Shown here: piece after piece, positions 51,654-61,601 of the stretch
Layout: every line of letters starts with the position of its first letter
Position numbering within the stretch: position 1 is the first letter of the stretch
Assembly: GCA_002401965.1 (NCBI GenBank)
Contig: NVUR01000020.1
Coordinates: forward strand, 49,180-113,179
Direction: 5' to 3'
Length of the DNA stretch: 64,000 nt
From: Alphaproteobacteria bacterium
GTDB taxonomy: Bacteria; Pseudomonadota; Alphaproteobacteria; Micavibrionales; Micavibrionaceae
Position numbers and translations under genes: made by a program
Notes under the pieces: model-generated
Seen by the model: only the letters and a program-made list of their open reading frames with translations
Told to the model about the DNA's origin: nothing
The model's database searches: none

Positions 51654-52184
51654 ATGTTTCAGATGAAAAAAATATTATCAGGATGGGTAAAAGGGAAAGA
51701 AGGCGTTGCGGCAATCGAGGCAGCGATGATTTTTCCGCTGATGCTGATGATTTTTCTTGGTGTGTTTGATGCGGGAAATGCGATTTTAGCAAATCAGAAA
51801 ACGGTGCGTGCTTCGCAGGTTGTTGCTGATCTTATTACACGCAAAAGCATTGTTTCTGCTGCGGATGTTACAGAGGCGATGGATGCGGGTCGCTTGGCGT
51901 TAGAACCACTGGATAGCAGTAGTTACGGCGTGGATATTGTTAGCGTCCGTTTTGATGAGGATGCGAATAGTTCCATTGAATGGCGGGAAACATTGAATAT
52001 GGGGTCAGTTCCCGATGCGTTAAGTGCGGTTTCTGCGTTAGAGGATGAGGATGAAGGTGTTGTTATGGTGTCTGTTACATATGTATATACGCCGTTATTT
52101 TCAAGTTTTATCTCTGGCCCTTTGACGATGAATGAAGTGGCGTTTAGTCGCGGGCGCAGGACGCCAGTTATTACGCATGAATAA
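51654..52184 (+). CDS. TadE/TadF-like pseudopilin
   Basis: KGKEGVAAIEAAMIFPLMLMIFLGVFDAGNAILANQKTVRASQVVADL. Confidence 0.85.
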   Translation: MFQMKKILSGWVKGKEGVAAIEAAMIFPLMLMIFLGVFDAGNAILANQKTVRASQVVADLITRKSIVSAADVTEAMDAGRLALEPLDSSSYGVDIVSVRFDEDANSSIEWRETLNMGSVPDALSAVSALEDEDEGVVMVSVTYVYTPLFSSFISGPLTMNEVAFSRGRRTPVITHE

Positions 52185-52233
52185 AAACAGCCTGTCAGGG
52201 GGCTGGATATTAAAAAAAATGAAAGGAAACATT

Positions 52234-53652
52234 ATGAAACAGGTGGGTAATATGTGGGATAATATACGTCAATATTGGTCAAATAAATCCGGTGCGATAG
52301 CATTGATGTTTGGTATTATGTTGCCTGTTTTGATTGGTGTTGCTGGTATGTCTTTGGATTATTCGAGGTCCTATTTGGTGAAGCAACGTTTGGGGCAGGC
52401 TTTGGATGCGGCGGCTTTGGCGGCGGCGGCTTCTTCTACGGATGCTGCGGTGATTGAGCAGAAAGTGCGTGATTTTTTTGATGCGAATTATCCCCCAGGG
52501 GAATTGGGCGTAACATTTGTGCCAAGCGTTGTGATCGTTGGGGATGAGGTGCAGGTATCAGGAACGGCGCAGTATAATACTTTGTTCTTAGGGGTATTGG
52601 GTATTTATGTGATTGACATAGAGGCATCCACAACGGTTGTTCGTGAAGTGCAGGGTATTGAGGTCGTTTTGGTTATGGATAATACAGGTTCGATGAGTAC
52701 CAATAATAATATTGGTGCGTTGCGTGATGCGGCGTCGAATTTTGTTTATATTATGTACGGTATTGATCCTGATGATGGTGCGGCGGCTGACCCGTCTGCC
52801 TTGGATCTTATGGCGACGCGTGATACGGATTATATTAAAATCGGCCTTGTACCTTATAGCTCTTCGGTTAATGTTGGTCCATATGGGTTGGGCGTGGACA
52901 AATCGGGTGACAGTTACGGCGCAGCCTTTGTGAATAATCCACAGGACCTGTCTTATACGACGTCTAGCAGTAGTGAGAATTGGATGGGCTGTGTGCTGGC
53001 GCATGATTACCCCGCGGATACGACAAATCATACAGGCCCGTGGGATATGTATCGTTATTGTCGGGATTCTAATGATGATCCGTATTGTGATTTAGGGTCG
53101 TATTGGTCTGACGGGGTGAAGTATTATTATGTTAAGAAAAAGCCGAATTACTATTGTCCAAAAACACCTTTGACACCGCTGGTGACTAGCCCGACGGAGC
53201 TAAAGAATTCTATCGACACGATGACGGCGAATGGTTACACTTATGGTAATTACGGCATGGTCTGGGGCTATCGCGTAATTTCACCCGAAGCACCATTTGA
53301 AGAAGCTGTCGAATGGTCAAACCAATATTGGCGTAAAGCAGTTGTTATGATGACAGATGGCGTGAACACCATGCATTATCGTTATTCGGCGTATGGGCCA
53401 ACGCAAGACCACAATATTACACCAAGTGATTTGAATGATCGTTTTGCCGATGTGTGTGACAATCTGAAAGAGGATGGGGTTATTGTTTATACGGTGACGT
53501 TCTATTCCGGCGTTGATGACAATACCAAAGACTTCTACCGCGAATGTGCAACATCGGAAGATTACTATCATGATGCGCCAAATCAGACGGATTTGATTGA
53601 TGTATTTGAAACAATCAGCCGTGAATTAAGTAATCTGCATATCAAAGGATAA
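52234..53652 (+). CDS. TadG-like protein with von Willebrand factor A domain
   Basis: SNKSGAIALMFGIMLPVLIGVAGMSLDYSRSYLVKQRLGQALDAAALAAA; MIDAS VVLVMDNTGSMS, VVMMTDGVN; ORF open to 52132 but overlap makes the internal start likely. Confidence 0.9.
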   Translation: MKQVGNMWDNIRQYWSNKSGAIALMFGIMLPVLIGVAGMSLDYSRSYLVKQRLGQALDAAALAAAASSTDAAVIEQKVRDFFDANYPPGELGVTFVPSVVIVGDEVQVSGTAQYNTLFLGVLGIYVIDIEASTTVVREVQGIEVVLVMDNTGSMSTNNNIGALRDAASNFVYIMYGIDPDDGAAADPSALDLMATRDTDYIKIGLVPYSSSVNVGPYGLGVDKSGDSYGAAFVNNPQDLSYTTSSSSENWMGCVLAHDYPADTTNHTGPWDMYRYCRDSNDDPYCDLGSYWSDGVKYYYVKKKPNYYCPKTPLTPLVTSPTELKNSIDTMTANGYTYGNYGMVWGYRVISPEAPFEEAVEWSNQYWRKAVVMMTDGVNTMHYRYSAYGPTQDHNITPSDLNDRFADVCDNLKEDGVIVYTVTFYSGVDDNTKDFYRECATSEDYYHDAPNQTDLIDVFETISRELSNLHIKG

Positions 53653-53672
53653 AAAGTTTATCTTCGAAGTGG

Positions 53673-53708
53673 TAAGCGCCTGTCTGAAAGGATGGGCGCT
53701 TATTTTTT
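53673..53708 (+). terminator. rho-independent terminator after tadG
   Basis: TAAGCGCCtgtctgaaaggatGGGCGCTTATTTTTTA. Confidence 0.85.
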
Positions 53709-54208
53709 ATTTTACAGCGTTATATAAAGCAAAACTTCGTTTTGTTTGTGCTTATTTATTTATGCTTAAGTGGGTGGGGCAGTTACGAGGCATGGCTTTC
53801 CTGTCTTCTAAGGACAATATATAGTAAAATATTCCTATTGCATTAAGGGGCGTGTGTAATATGACTGGGTTTGTAAGGTATTTTAAGCGCGTAAATTAAG
53901 AGTGCTAAGATTAAATGCGCTTATTCCATTATTATATTGTGCTGTGGTCTTGTTTTTAGGTTTCAAGTATTCAGACTCTAATGTCTGGTATTTACTTGGT
54001 TTTTTCGTGTATAGAATATTTGTGTAAAATTTTATACAAATAATAGTCAAATGTTTTTTCGTTATTTTGTCTATTTACTTGTTTTTGTTAAGTTTTTTTT
54101 AAGTAAATCAGGGCTATTATGGATGAACGGTTAAGGAACTTCGGGAGCAATTTTGAAGTATGGGTTTACCGGAACAACATTTAAACAAATCTTTGAAGGA
54201 GATAAAAC

Positions 54209-54382
54209 ATGTTACTTAAATTGATCGCACTTAAAGCAGCATATGTAAATAACGAAGATGGCGCGACAGCCATTGAATATGGATTGATTGCGGCGGGTAT
54301 CGCGGTTGCTATTGTTGCGGCTGTTAATACTGTTGGTACAGATTTGACTGCACTATTTGGTGAAGTTTCAGCTGAACTTTAA
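54209..54382 (+). CDS. Flp-family type IVb pilin (copy 2)
   Basis: MLLKLIALKAAYVNNEDGATAIEYGLIAAGIAVAIVAAVNTVGTDLTALFGEVSAEL; RBS-like aaggag upstream; terminator downstream; below ORF-track cutoff. Confidence 0.93.
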   Translation: MLLKLIALKAAYVNNEDGATAIEYGLIAAGIAVAIVAAVNTVGTDLTALFGEVSAEL

Positions 54383-54405
54383 TACTAGCTGGTTAAATAT
54401 AGAAA

Positions 54406-54438
54406 AGAGCCCGTCCGATATTTCTGGCGGGCTTTCTT
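54406..54438 (+). terminator. rho-independent terminator after flp-2
   Basis: AGCCCGtccgatatttctggCGGGCTTTCTTTTT. Confidence 0.85.
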
Positions 54439-54541
54439 TTTGCCTTTTGTATGGTGGGAAATAATTGCCGAATCGCGGCGTCCAGCTAAGTCAAGTTTTC
54501 CTATCGATTTTTCCACAGTTTTCATGTATTCTGGGTTTAAG

Positions 54542-55111
54542 ATGATCTTACTTATAATTTTTCTGATATGCGTATTCATAACATTGGTGATCGGAGGGCT
54601 GGCTGGCCTGTCCGATATTCGTTCTATGACTATACCGAATAGCTATAGCTTTTATGTGATAGCCGCCTTTTTTATCGCGTATGGCGCGTTGTATATGGGC
54701 GGGCAGGGTCATGTGCTGGGCTCGTTCTTATCGCATATTATTTCGGCTGTATTGGCGTTTGTTATTACGCTGGGGCTATTCGCGGCGCGGGTTATCGGCG
54801 CGGGGGATTCAAAATTCGCAACGGCGTGTGCGCTTTGGTTTGGTATGAAATCGCTGATGGTGTTTTTATTTTATATGACGTTGTCCGGCGGTGTTCTGGG
54901 GATTGTTGCATTATATATAAAGCGCAAGAAACCGTTTAAGAAACCTGTCGAGGGCAGCTGGGTTGCACAGGTGCAGGGCGGGGCGGATAAAGTGCCTTAT
55001 GGTGTTGCAATCAGTTTTGGCATGTTTGTTGCTTTTATACAGGCAGGCTATTTTTCATCTGAGGTGTTGGGCACATTTGTCGCATCACATGTGGTTGAGG
55101 GGGGTTCATGA
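54542..55111 (+). CDS. cpaA: A24-family prepilin peptidase CpaA/TadV
   Basis: GLAGLSDIRSMTIPNSYSFYVIAAFF, VIGAGDSKFATACALWFG (A24 GxGDxK motif); ORF open to 54440. Confidence 0.9.
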   Translation: MILLIIFLICVFITLVIGGLAGLSDIRSMTIPNSYSFYVIAAFFIAYGALYMGGQGHVLGSFLSHIISAVLAFVITLGLFAARVIGAGDSKFATACALWFGMKSLMVFLFYMTLSGGVLGIVALYIKRKKPFKKPVEGSWVAQVQGGADKVPYGVAISFGMFVAFIQAGYFSSEVLGTFVASHVVEGGS

Positions 55112-55267
55112 ATTGTTAATACACAACCGATATTATATTAAAGGGTGGAAGTCCTTTTTTATAGGTTCTTTGGGTTTTAACTTTTTATTTCTTTGGCTTC
55201 GGCCAGTCTTAATTTCTGAGTATCAATCATGCAAAATATTACAGGTCCTGAAACGGGGTTAAAAAAA

Positions 55268-56152
55268 ATGAATAAGAATATTCTAATTGTACTTGGTGGC
55301 GCGATTTTAGCAGCAGTTCTTGTTGCTGTTCTTGTGCAGGTGACATTGGGCGGCAAGAAAACAACTGCGCCAGTTTCCGAAAATGCGGTTGAGATTTTGG
55401 TCGCGGCGAAGGATTTACGCAAAGGGCATGAGCTGGAAGAGGGTGATATGCGCTGGAAATCCTGGGATGAGGATGCCTTATTTAAAGGGGCGATTATTCG
55501 TGAGGAAGATGAGGTTGCCGATGATGCTTTGTCAGGTCGTTTGGATAGAAGTTTCGGGTCGGGCGAGGCGCTTGTGAAGCGTGCGATTTTGAAGGACTCG
55601 AAAGGAAATTATGTTGTTGCCAGATTGAAAGAGGGTGAGCGTGCGATTTCAATCAAGGTTTCGGCCGAGGATATGGTTGCAGGCTTTATTGCGCCAGGCA
55701 ATTTTGTTGATGTGATTTTGACGTACAAGTACAGAATGACTGTCAATAAGGAAGAAATGCCGCAAATTCGCGATATGGTTAAAATGAATGTCGAAAAATT
55801 GGCGGTGGAGACTATCCTTCAAAATGTTCGTGTCTTGGCGATTGACCAAAAGGCGGAGAAAAAGAAGGATGACAAAATCAAAATTGGTAAGACTGTGACG
55901 TTGGCTGTTTCTATTCGTGCGGCGGAGACATTGGCTCTGGCCTCGGAAATGGGGACGTTGACGTTGGCGATGCGCGGTGTTGGTGATGATGTGAAAAATA
56001 AAGATGTGGCGACCTTAACCGATGCGCGCCTGACCACAATTGATGATGAAATCCATGCTGAATCCTTGCGTCTTAGAAAAGAGACCGGCGTGAACTTAAA
56101 TACTGTGAAGGTTTATAACGGCGCGCAAGTGCAAACATTCCCCGTGCATTAA
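55268..56152 (+). CDS. cpaB: Flp pilus assembly protein CpaB/RcpC (SAF domain)
   Basis: VEILVAAKDLRKGHELEEGDMRWKSW; GERAISIKVSAEDMVAGFIAPGNFVDVILTY. Confidence 0.9.
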   Translation: MNKNILIVLGGAILAAVLVAVLVQVTLGGKKTTAPVSENAVEILVAAKDLRKGHELEEGDMRWKSWDEDALFKGAIIREEDEVADDALSGRLDRSFGSGEALVKRAILKDSKGNYVVARLKEGERAISIKVSAEDMVAGFIAPGNFVDVILTYKYRMTVNKEEMPQIRDMVKMNVEKLAVETILQNVRVLAIDQKAEKKKDDKIKIGKTVTLAVSIRAAETLALASEMGTLTLAMRGVGDDVKNKDVATLTDARLTTIDDEIHAESLRLRKETGVNLNTVKVYNGAQVQTFPVH

Positions 56153-56227
56153 TCATATTGTGCGAACCCTTCATACTCTGTGTACTGAATTTATGTGTAG
56201 TTAAAAGATAAAGTGAAAGAAAAAACC

Positions 56228-57718
56228 ATGACAGGTTTATATAAAAAACTATCGAGAACGTTGGTATTGGCGTCTGTTGTTAGCGTTGGTATTGCTTTTG
56301 GTGGCATTGTGCAGCAAGCAAATGCATCAAAGGGTGACTTGATATCCCTTAAGGAACGTCAGAAGGTTGCACCGCCATTAAACATTACATTGGGTAAGGC
56401 GGATATTGTGTCGCTGCCTGTTGGTGTGTCTGATGTTTTGGTTGCGAACCCGAATATTATTGATGTGCAGGCGGTTCAGTCCGATAAGTTATATATTGTC
56501 GGTTTGGATATTGGCGATACGAATATCATCGTTCTGGATGCATCGGGTAATGTGGTTAAGCGTTTGGATATTCATGTGTCCTATGATTTACAAGCCATTC
56601 AGAGCTTGGTCGACAGCCTGTTTCCAAAGGAAAGCGTAAAGGTTGGATCTATTCACGATCAAATTTTATTAACGGGAAGCGTTTCTAATCCTGATGTTGC
56701 ATCAAAAATAACGAATTTGGTTGGTCATTATGTGGGTGATTTACAGGATACCAGTGGTGTGTCCGTGGATGAATTAATTGCAAATTTGCTTGAGGTTCGG
56801 GGTGAGCAGCAGGTTATGTTGCAAGTGAAAATTATTGAGGCTGAGCGTAATGTACTGAAAGAATTAGGCATTGATACAGTTGCAAATGATCCGAATGAAG
56901 CGGCAGTCACTACCATATTTGGCAGTACACCATCCAGTAATCTTACAAATCATGGAAATGAGGCGAGTTTTGGTGGTGCGGCGGGGCTTGCTTTGTCACA
57001 AGATGCGATTGGTGCGGCGGGGCTTGTGCTGGATTCAGGTTTGAATGGTATTGGTAAAATCGGATTATTCCTCGCAGCGTTGGAAGAGCAAAATCTTCTG
57101 AGCGTTCTGGCAGAGCCGAATTTAACGGCTGTATCAGGGCAAAAAGCTGGTTTTCTTGCGGGCGGTGAATTTCCTGTACCGACGGGGCGTGACCAGTTTG
57201 GTAACATCACTGTTGAATTCCGTGAATTCGGGGTGTCTTTGAACTTTAAGCCTATTGTACTGTCGAATAACCGTATTAATTTACAACTTGATACGGAAGT
57301 ATCCTCACTGGACAGTAGTAACGCCGTGGTTTTGGCAGGGTTGACTATTCCGGGGCTTGATATACGCCGCACAAATACGACGATAGAAATGCCAAGTGGC
57401 GGTAGTTTGATGATTGCAGGATTGTTGCAATCTCAAACAGCGGAAGGGTTTAAAGGTTTGCCAGGGATTAAAAATACACCGATTTTGGGCAAATTGATTT
57501 CTTCTGACAGCTTTCAGCGTAATGAAACAGAGTTGGTGATTATTGTGACCGCGACGTTGGTTGAGCCGTTTGCCGATAAGAAAAATGCAGATCATGTGCC
57601 GAAGGAAAATCAAACGCAATTATCAAAAATATTTAAAGCCAATATCAGGCGCATGTTTGATCTGGGTGATGATGATGTGTTCGCAAACGCCGGATATTAC
57701 GGTTACATCCTTGATTAA
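56228..57718 (+). CDS. cpaC: Flp pilus secretin CpaC/RcpA
   Basis: LGKADIVSLPVGVSDVLVANPNIIDVQAVQSDKLYIVGLDIGDTNIIVLD; secretin domain LLSVLAEPNLTAVSGQKAGFLAGGEFPVP. Confidence 0.93.
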   Translation: MTGLYKKLSRTLVLASVVSVGIAFGGIVQQANASKGDLISLKERQKVAPPLNITLGKADIVSLPVGVSDVLVANPNIIDVQAVQSDKLYIVGLDIGDTNIIVLDASGNVVKRLDIHVSYDLQAIQSLVDSLFPKESVKVGSIHDQILLTGSVSNPDVASKITNLVGHYVGDLQDTSGVSVDELIANLLEVRGEQQVMLQVKIIEAERNVLKELGIDTVANDPNEAAVTTIFGSTPSSNLTNHGNEASFGGAAGLALSQDAIGAAGLVLDSGLNGIGKIGLFLAALEEQNLLSVLAEPNLTAVSGQKAGFLAGGEFPVPTGRDQFGNITVEFREFGVSLNFKPIVLSNNRINLQLDTEVSSLDSSNAVVLAGLTIPGLDIRRTNTTIEMPSGGSLMIAGLLQSQTAEGFKGLPGIKNTPILGKLISSDSFQRNETELVIIVTATLVEPFADKKNADHVPKENQTQLSKIFKANIRRMFDLGDDDVFANAGYYGYILD

Positions 57719-57741
57719 GAGCATAATAGGACAAAGACGAC

Positions 57742-58437
57742 ATGAAATTTAAAAACACAAAACCTGATTGCAATAAGATAAAAGGCGACAATTCAATGAA
57801 ATTTATTTTAAATGCCACTGTGGCTTTCCTTTCTCTGTCATTGGTTGGATGTAATTTGTATGAGCCAACAGCGTTGAATGACACGCAAATACGGGTTCAA
57901 GAGGAAATGCTGACGCATGATGTTGTGTTTTCCGAAGTGGATGATGCTTTTATTGGTGGTCTTGCCCGCCATTATACAAAGCATGGCGGCGGTGCGATGG
58001 ATTTGATTGTGACGTATGATCCAAAATCTTATCGTAATACGGCGATGGTCGCAACAAATAGACTTTCAGATATTGTGTCTTCATTGCGTGATCTTGGCGT
58101 GGTGAATGTGAATGCTGGTATTATGCCGATTAAGGCACAGGGCGATGACGCGCGTTTGCTGATTACTTATAATGCGTTTACCGCGCACGCGCCAGAAGGG
58201 TGTGATGAGGCGATGCCAGGGTTGAATGGACGCCCTGTGGGCAAGGGCGCAGAGTATAAATTAGGGTGTTCGATTGACACGATGATTGCGCGTCAAGTTG
58301 CAAAACCACAGCATTTGTTAGGACGCGGGGCCACAGGGGACGCCATGGACGGGCGCAGTGCAGCCAATATTGTTGAACTTTATCGTACAGGTGCAGAAAA
58401 TAAAGAGCTGGGTGGAGAAAGTTCCACAGATGAATAG
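57742..58437 (+). CDS. cpaD: CpaD-family pilus assembly lipoprotein
   Basis: Lipobox LSLVGC; GCDEAMPGLNG and LGCSIDTMIARQVAKPQHLLGRGATGDAMDGRSA (canonical CpaD C-terminus). Confidence 0.9.
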   Translation: MKFKNTKPDCNKIKGDNSMKFILNATVAFLSLSLVGCNLYEPTALNDTQIRVQEEMLTHDVVFSEVDDAFIGGLARHYTKHGGGAMDLIVTYDPKSYRNTAMVATNRLSDIVSSLRDLGVVNVNAGIMPIKAQGDDARLLITYNAFTAHAPEGCDEAMPGLNGRPVGKGAEYKLGCSIDTMIARQVAKPQHLLGRGATGDAMDGRSAANIVELYRTGAENKELGGESSTDE

Positions 58438-58565
58438 GGTCTGAAGTAATATAATTTGCGGGTATAAATTAGGAGAATGTTAAGGGCTGAATGCTAGTGT
58501 GAGCATTAGTATTTTATAATAAGAGCAATTCTATGTCCGGTCGGGCAGAGTACAGGTAAAAACAT

Positions 58566-59810
58566 ATGAGCGAGATAGAGAATCAAGCAACGGACACATT
58601 ACTGCCTAGTGCCAGTATTTTAGTGTTTTCAAAAGATTCTGATACATTAGACTCTGCCAAGGCATTGTTGGATGATTGGCGTTTCGCGCGCGTGAATGTT
58701 AACGCAATAGAGGGTGGTGTTGAAGAGGCAATCACCACATTTGAGTCCGAGGGTGCGACTGAAATTATAATTATTCAAACAGATGAAATTGATGACAGCT
58801 TTACCGAACGTCTGGGTGAGCTATCAAATTATTGTGATGAGGGAACAGCCGCCATTATTATTGGCCCCGTGAATGATGTGTACTTATATCGTCAACTGAT
58901 CGAGATGGGCGTGAGTGATTATCTGGTTCGCCCGATTAAGGTTGAGATTTTAAAAGATGTGATTGCGAAGGCTCTTATTCAACGCCTTGGTGTATCTGAT
59001 AGTCGCTTGATTGCTTTTGTCGGGGCAAAGGGCGGTGTGGGGACATCCAGTATGGCACAAATTTGTGCGTGGCTGGCGGCGGATAATATGGAGAATAAAA
59101 CGTTATTGATTGATGCGGCTGGGGGCTGGTCGCCTTTAAGTGTTGGTATCGGGTTTGACCCCTCTGCCAGCTTGCCTGAAATTGCCCGCGCAGTTGAGGC
59201 GCAAAATGAAGATGCCTTAGAGCGTATGTTTTTTGAGGCGAGTGATAAGTTAACGATTTTGGCCAGTGGGTCGGATGCGATGCTTGATCCGTCCGTTTCT
59301 GCGGCGCAATATGAGGCTGTTTTAGATAATCTGATGGTGAAATCACCTGTGGTGATGGTTGATTTGTCAGGAGCGGAGTCTTCTGTTAAAAAAGCGGTGC
59401 TTTCACGGGCACATGAAATTATTATGGTTGCCACGCCAACAGTTACATCTCTGCGGTTTTGCCGCAGTTTATTGAAGGAAATTTCAGATATTCGTGGCGG
59501 TGAAACGGGCGGTGTTTCTTTGGTTGTAAATCAGGCAGGATTGGCTAAGACGTACGAGGTTTCTTTGTCTGATATAGGTGAAGCCTTGGAATTTCCTCCC
59601 TCTGCCTGTGTACCGTACGTGCCATCTGTATTTCTTAAATATGAAAGTGATATAAAGGGGGTGATTACGGATAAAGATGCGAGTGTCTTTATTGGTGAAC
59701 TTGCCTCTATGTTGCAAAAATCGATCTCTAATAATGTCAGTACAACAGATCAACCCGAGGAGTCTTCCGGCTTCCTTGGTGGTTTATTTAGTAGGAAAAA
59801 GTCAAAATAA
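58566..59810 (+). CDS. cpaE: CpaE/TadZ-family ATPase, pilus localisation
   Basis: Receiver-like N-terminus; AFVGAKGGVGTSSMAQICAWLA deviant Walker A; between cpaD and cpaF. Confidence 0.9.
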   Translation: MSEIENQATDTLLPSASILVFSKDSDTLDSAKALLDDWRFARVNVNAIEGGVEEAITTFESEGATEIIIIQTDEIDDSFTERLGELSNYCDEGTAAIIIGPVNDVYLYRQLIEMGVSDYLVRPIKVEILKDVIAKALIQRLGVSDSRLIAFVGAKGGVGTSSMAQICAWLAADNMENKTLLIDAAGGWSPLSVGIGFDPSASLPEIARAVEAQNEDALERMFFEASDKLTILASGSDAMLDPSVSAAQYEAVLDNLMVKSPVVMVDLSGAESSVKKAVLSRAHEIIMVATPTVTSLRFCRSLLKEISDIRGGETGGVSLVVNQAGLAKTYEVSLSDIGEALEFPPSACVPYVPSVFLKYESDIKGVITDKDASVFIGELASMLQKSISNNVSTTDQPEESSGFLGGLFSRKKSK

Positions 59811-59856
59811 AGGGCGTCTGCGCGTTTCCGCGCTCAGGGTTTAGCAAGGTTATATT

Positions 59857-61494
59857 ATGTTTGGTAAAAAACACTCAGGTACAGCACCAAAGACACCGCC
59901 TAAAGTGGCGTCTGTCTCCGTTTCTTCAAAAAAGAAGATTGGGGGTAAGTCTGTGGGTGGAGCTGTTAAACCTAACTCAGTTTCAATAGATACGGGGAGT
60001 GTGGATAAGAATTCTCAAGGTGATATGGCGGGTATGTTGGATGGTTTGGATGATGCCTTGGCATCTTCACCTGAAACCGTGCCTGCGGCGTCTAAAGCGG
60101 CTTCTAAAAAAAGTGGGGACGATGATGATAAAAAACCGCTGAAGAATATGGATGAAGATACGTTGATTGATGAGAGTGGCAACGAAGAAGAAATTATCCA
60201 GACGGCGGGTGATACGGTTTCTGATCTTAGGTTACAGCGTTGCCAAAAACGTATCTGGCTGGATTTACGTGATGGTATTGATTTGAAAGCTCTTGCACGT
60301 ATGGACGGCGCAGCGGCGCGTGAAGAGATTTTCTCCGCCGTTGAAGAAATATCACGTTTCCGTAATTTAGACCTGACACCTGTTGAATTGGAGAATATCG
60401 GGAAAGAATGTGCGAATGATATGCTTGGCTTCGGCCCGCTGGAAGAGCTGTTAGAGCGCGATGATATTTCCGACATCATGATTAACGGCCCTGATGTGAC
60501 CTATATCGAGGTTGATGGGAAGATTGAGCGTACGCACGTTCATTTCCGCGATAACCAGCATTTAACAACAATTTGCCAACGTATTGTGGGTGCGATTGGT
60601 CGCCGCGTTGATGAAGCTTCCCCGATTTGTGATGCGCGTCTTGCCGATGGTTCGCGTGTGAATGTTATTATTCCGCCTTTGGCCGTGGATGGTGCGTGTA
60701 TGACTATTCGTAAATTTAAGAAAGATAGTCTAACGCTTGAAACGCTGATGGAGTGGGGGTCTATGTCGCCGAGTTGTGCGAAGTTGATTATGGCGATTGG
60801 GCGTTGTCGTGTGAATGTGCTGGTTTCCGGTGGTACGGGTTCGGGTAAGACGACGATGTTGAACTGTTTAACACGTTATATTGAGGCCGGTGAACGCGTT
60901 GTGACGTGTGAAGATGCGTGTGAATTACAATTACAACAACCGCACGTGGTGCGCCTTGAAACGCGTCCCCCTAATTTGGAGGGGGTTGGTGAAATCACCA
61001 TGCGGGATTTGGTTAAAAACTGTCTGCGTATGCGCCCTGAACGTATTATCGTTGGTGAGGTGCGTGGCCCCGAAGCATTCGATTTGCTGCAGGCGATGAA
61101 TACCGGCCATGATGGCTCTATGGGAACAGTCCATGCGAATAACCCGCGTGAGGCAATATCACGTATGGAAAATATGATTGCGATGGGGGGCCTGAACCTG
61201 CCGACGATTGCGGTGCGCGAACAGATTGCGGGCGCGGTGCAGGTGATTATTCAGGTGCAACGCTTGCGTGATGGTTCGCGTAAGACAACGCATGTAACAG
61301 AAATTACAGGCATGGAGGGCGACGTTGTGACAATGCAAGATCTCTTCACGCTTGATATGCTGGGCGAGGATGAAAATGGTAAATTGATTACCAAGCAAAA
61401 ATCATCAGGCTTACGTCCGAAATTTTTTGATAACGCCCGTCAATATGGCGTTGCGGATATGGTGATGGATGCAATGGAGGAGGCCTACGGTTAG
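59857..61494 (+). CDS. cpaF: CpaF/TadA secretion ATPase
   Basis: VLVSGGTGSGKTTMLNCL, TCEDACELQLQQPHVVRLETRPPN, RPERIIVGEVRGPEAFDLLQAMNTGHDGSMGTVHAN. Confidence 0.96.
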   Translation: MFGKKHSGTAPKTPPKVASVSVSSKKKIGGKSVGGAVKPNSVSIDTGSVDKNSQGDMAGMLDGLDDALASSPETVPAASKAASKKSGDDDDKKPLKNMDEDTLIDESGNEEEIIQTAGDTVSDLRLQRCQKRIWLDLRDGIDLKALARMDGAAAREEIFSAVEEISRFRNLDLTPVELENIGKECANDMLGFGPLEELLERDDISDIMINGPDVTYIEVDGKIERTHVHFRDNQHLTTICQRIVGAIGRRVDEASPICDARLADGSRVNVIIPPLAVDGACMTIRKFKKDSLTLETLMEWGSMSPSCAKLIMAIGRCRVNVLVSGGTGSGKTTMLNCLTRYIEAGERVVTCEDACELQLQQPHVVRLETRPPNLEGVGEITMRDLVKNCLRMRPERIIVGEVRGPEAFDLLQAMNTGHDGSMGTVHANNPREAISRMENMIAMGGLNLPTIAVREQIAGAVQVIIQVQRLRDGSRKTTHVTEITGMEGDVVTMQDLFTLDMLGEDENGKLITKQKSSGLRPKFFDNARQYGVADMVMDAMEEAYG

Positions 61495-61596
61495 AATAGT
61501 CTATATCTACGTACGGACGTCGTTAAACTTCGGCTTACGTATTAAAATACGCTGCGCCTTATTTGCCTAGCCGTACATAAATATAGACTATTCTAA
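61491..61596. repeat. long imperfect palindrome, CGTAT/ATACG-core family, copy C (inside cpaF-tadB)
   Basis: Arms ttagaatagtctatatctacgtacgg / ccgtacataaatatagactattctaa; core CGTATtaaaATACG at 61538-61551; overlaps cpaF stop and ends 5 nt before the tadB start. Confidence 0.9.
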
Positions 61597-61601
61597 GGAC
61601 G

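Noticed and set aside
58566-59810. CpaE Walker A KGGVGTSS lacking the second lysine as a possible anomaly
   Set aside because: CpaE/TadZ proteins commonly have this kind of degenerate deviant Walker A, so not unusual.
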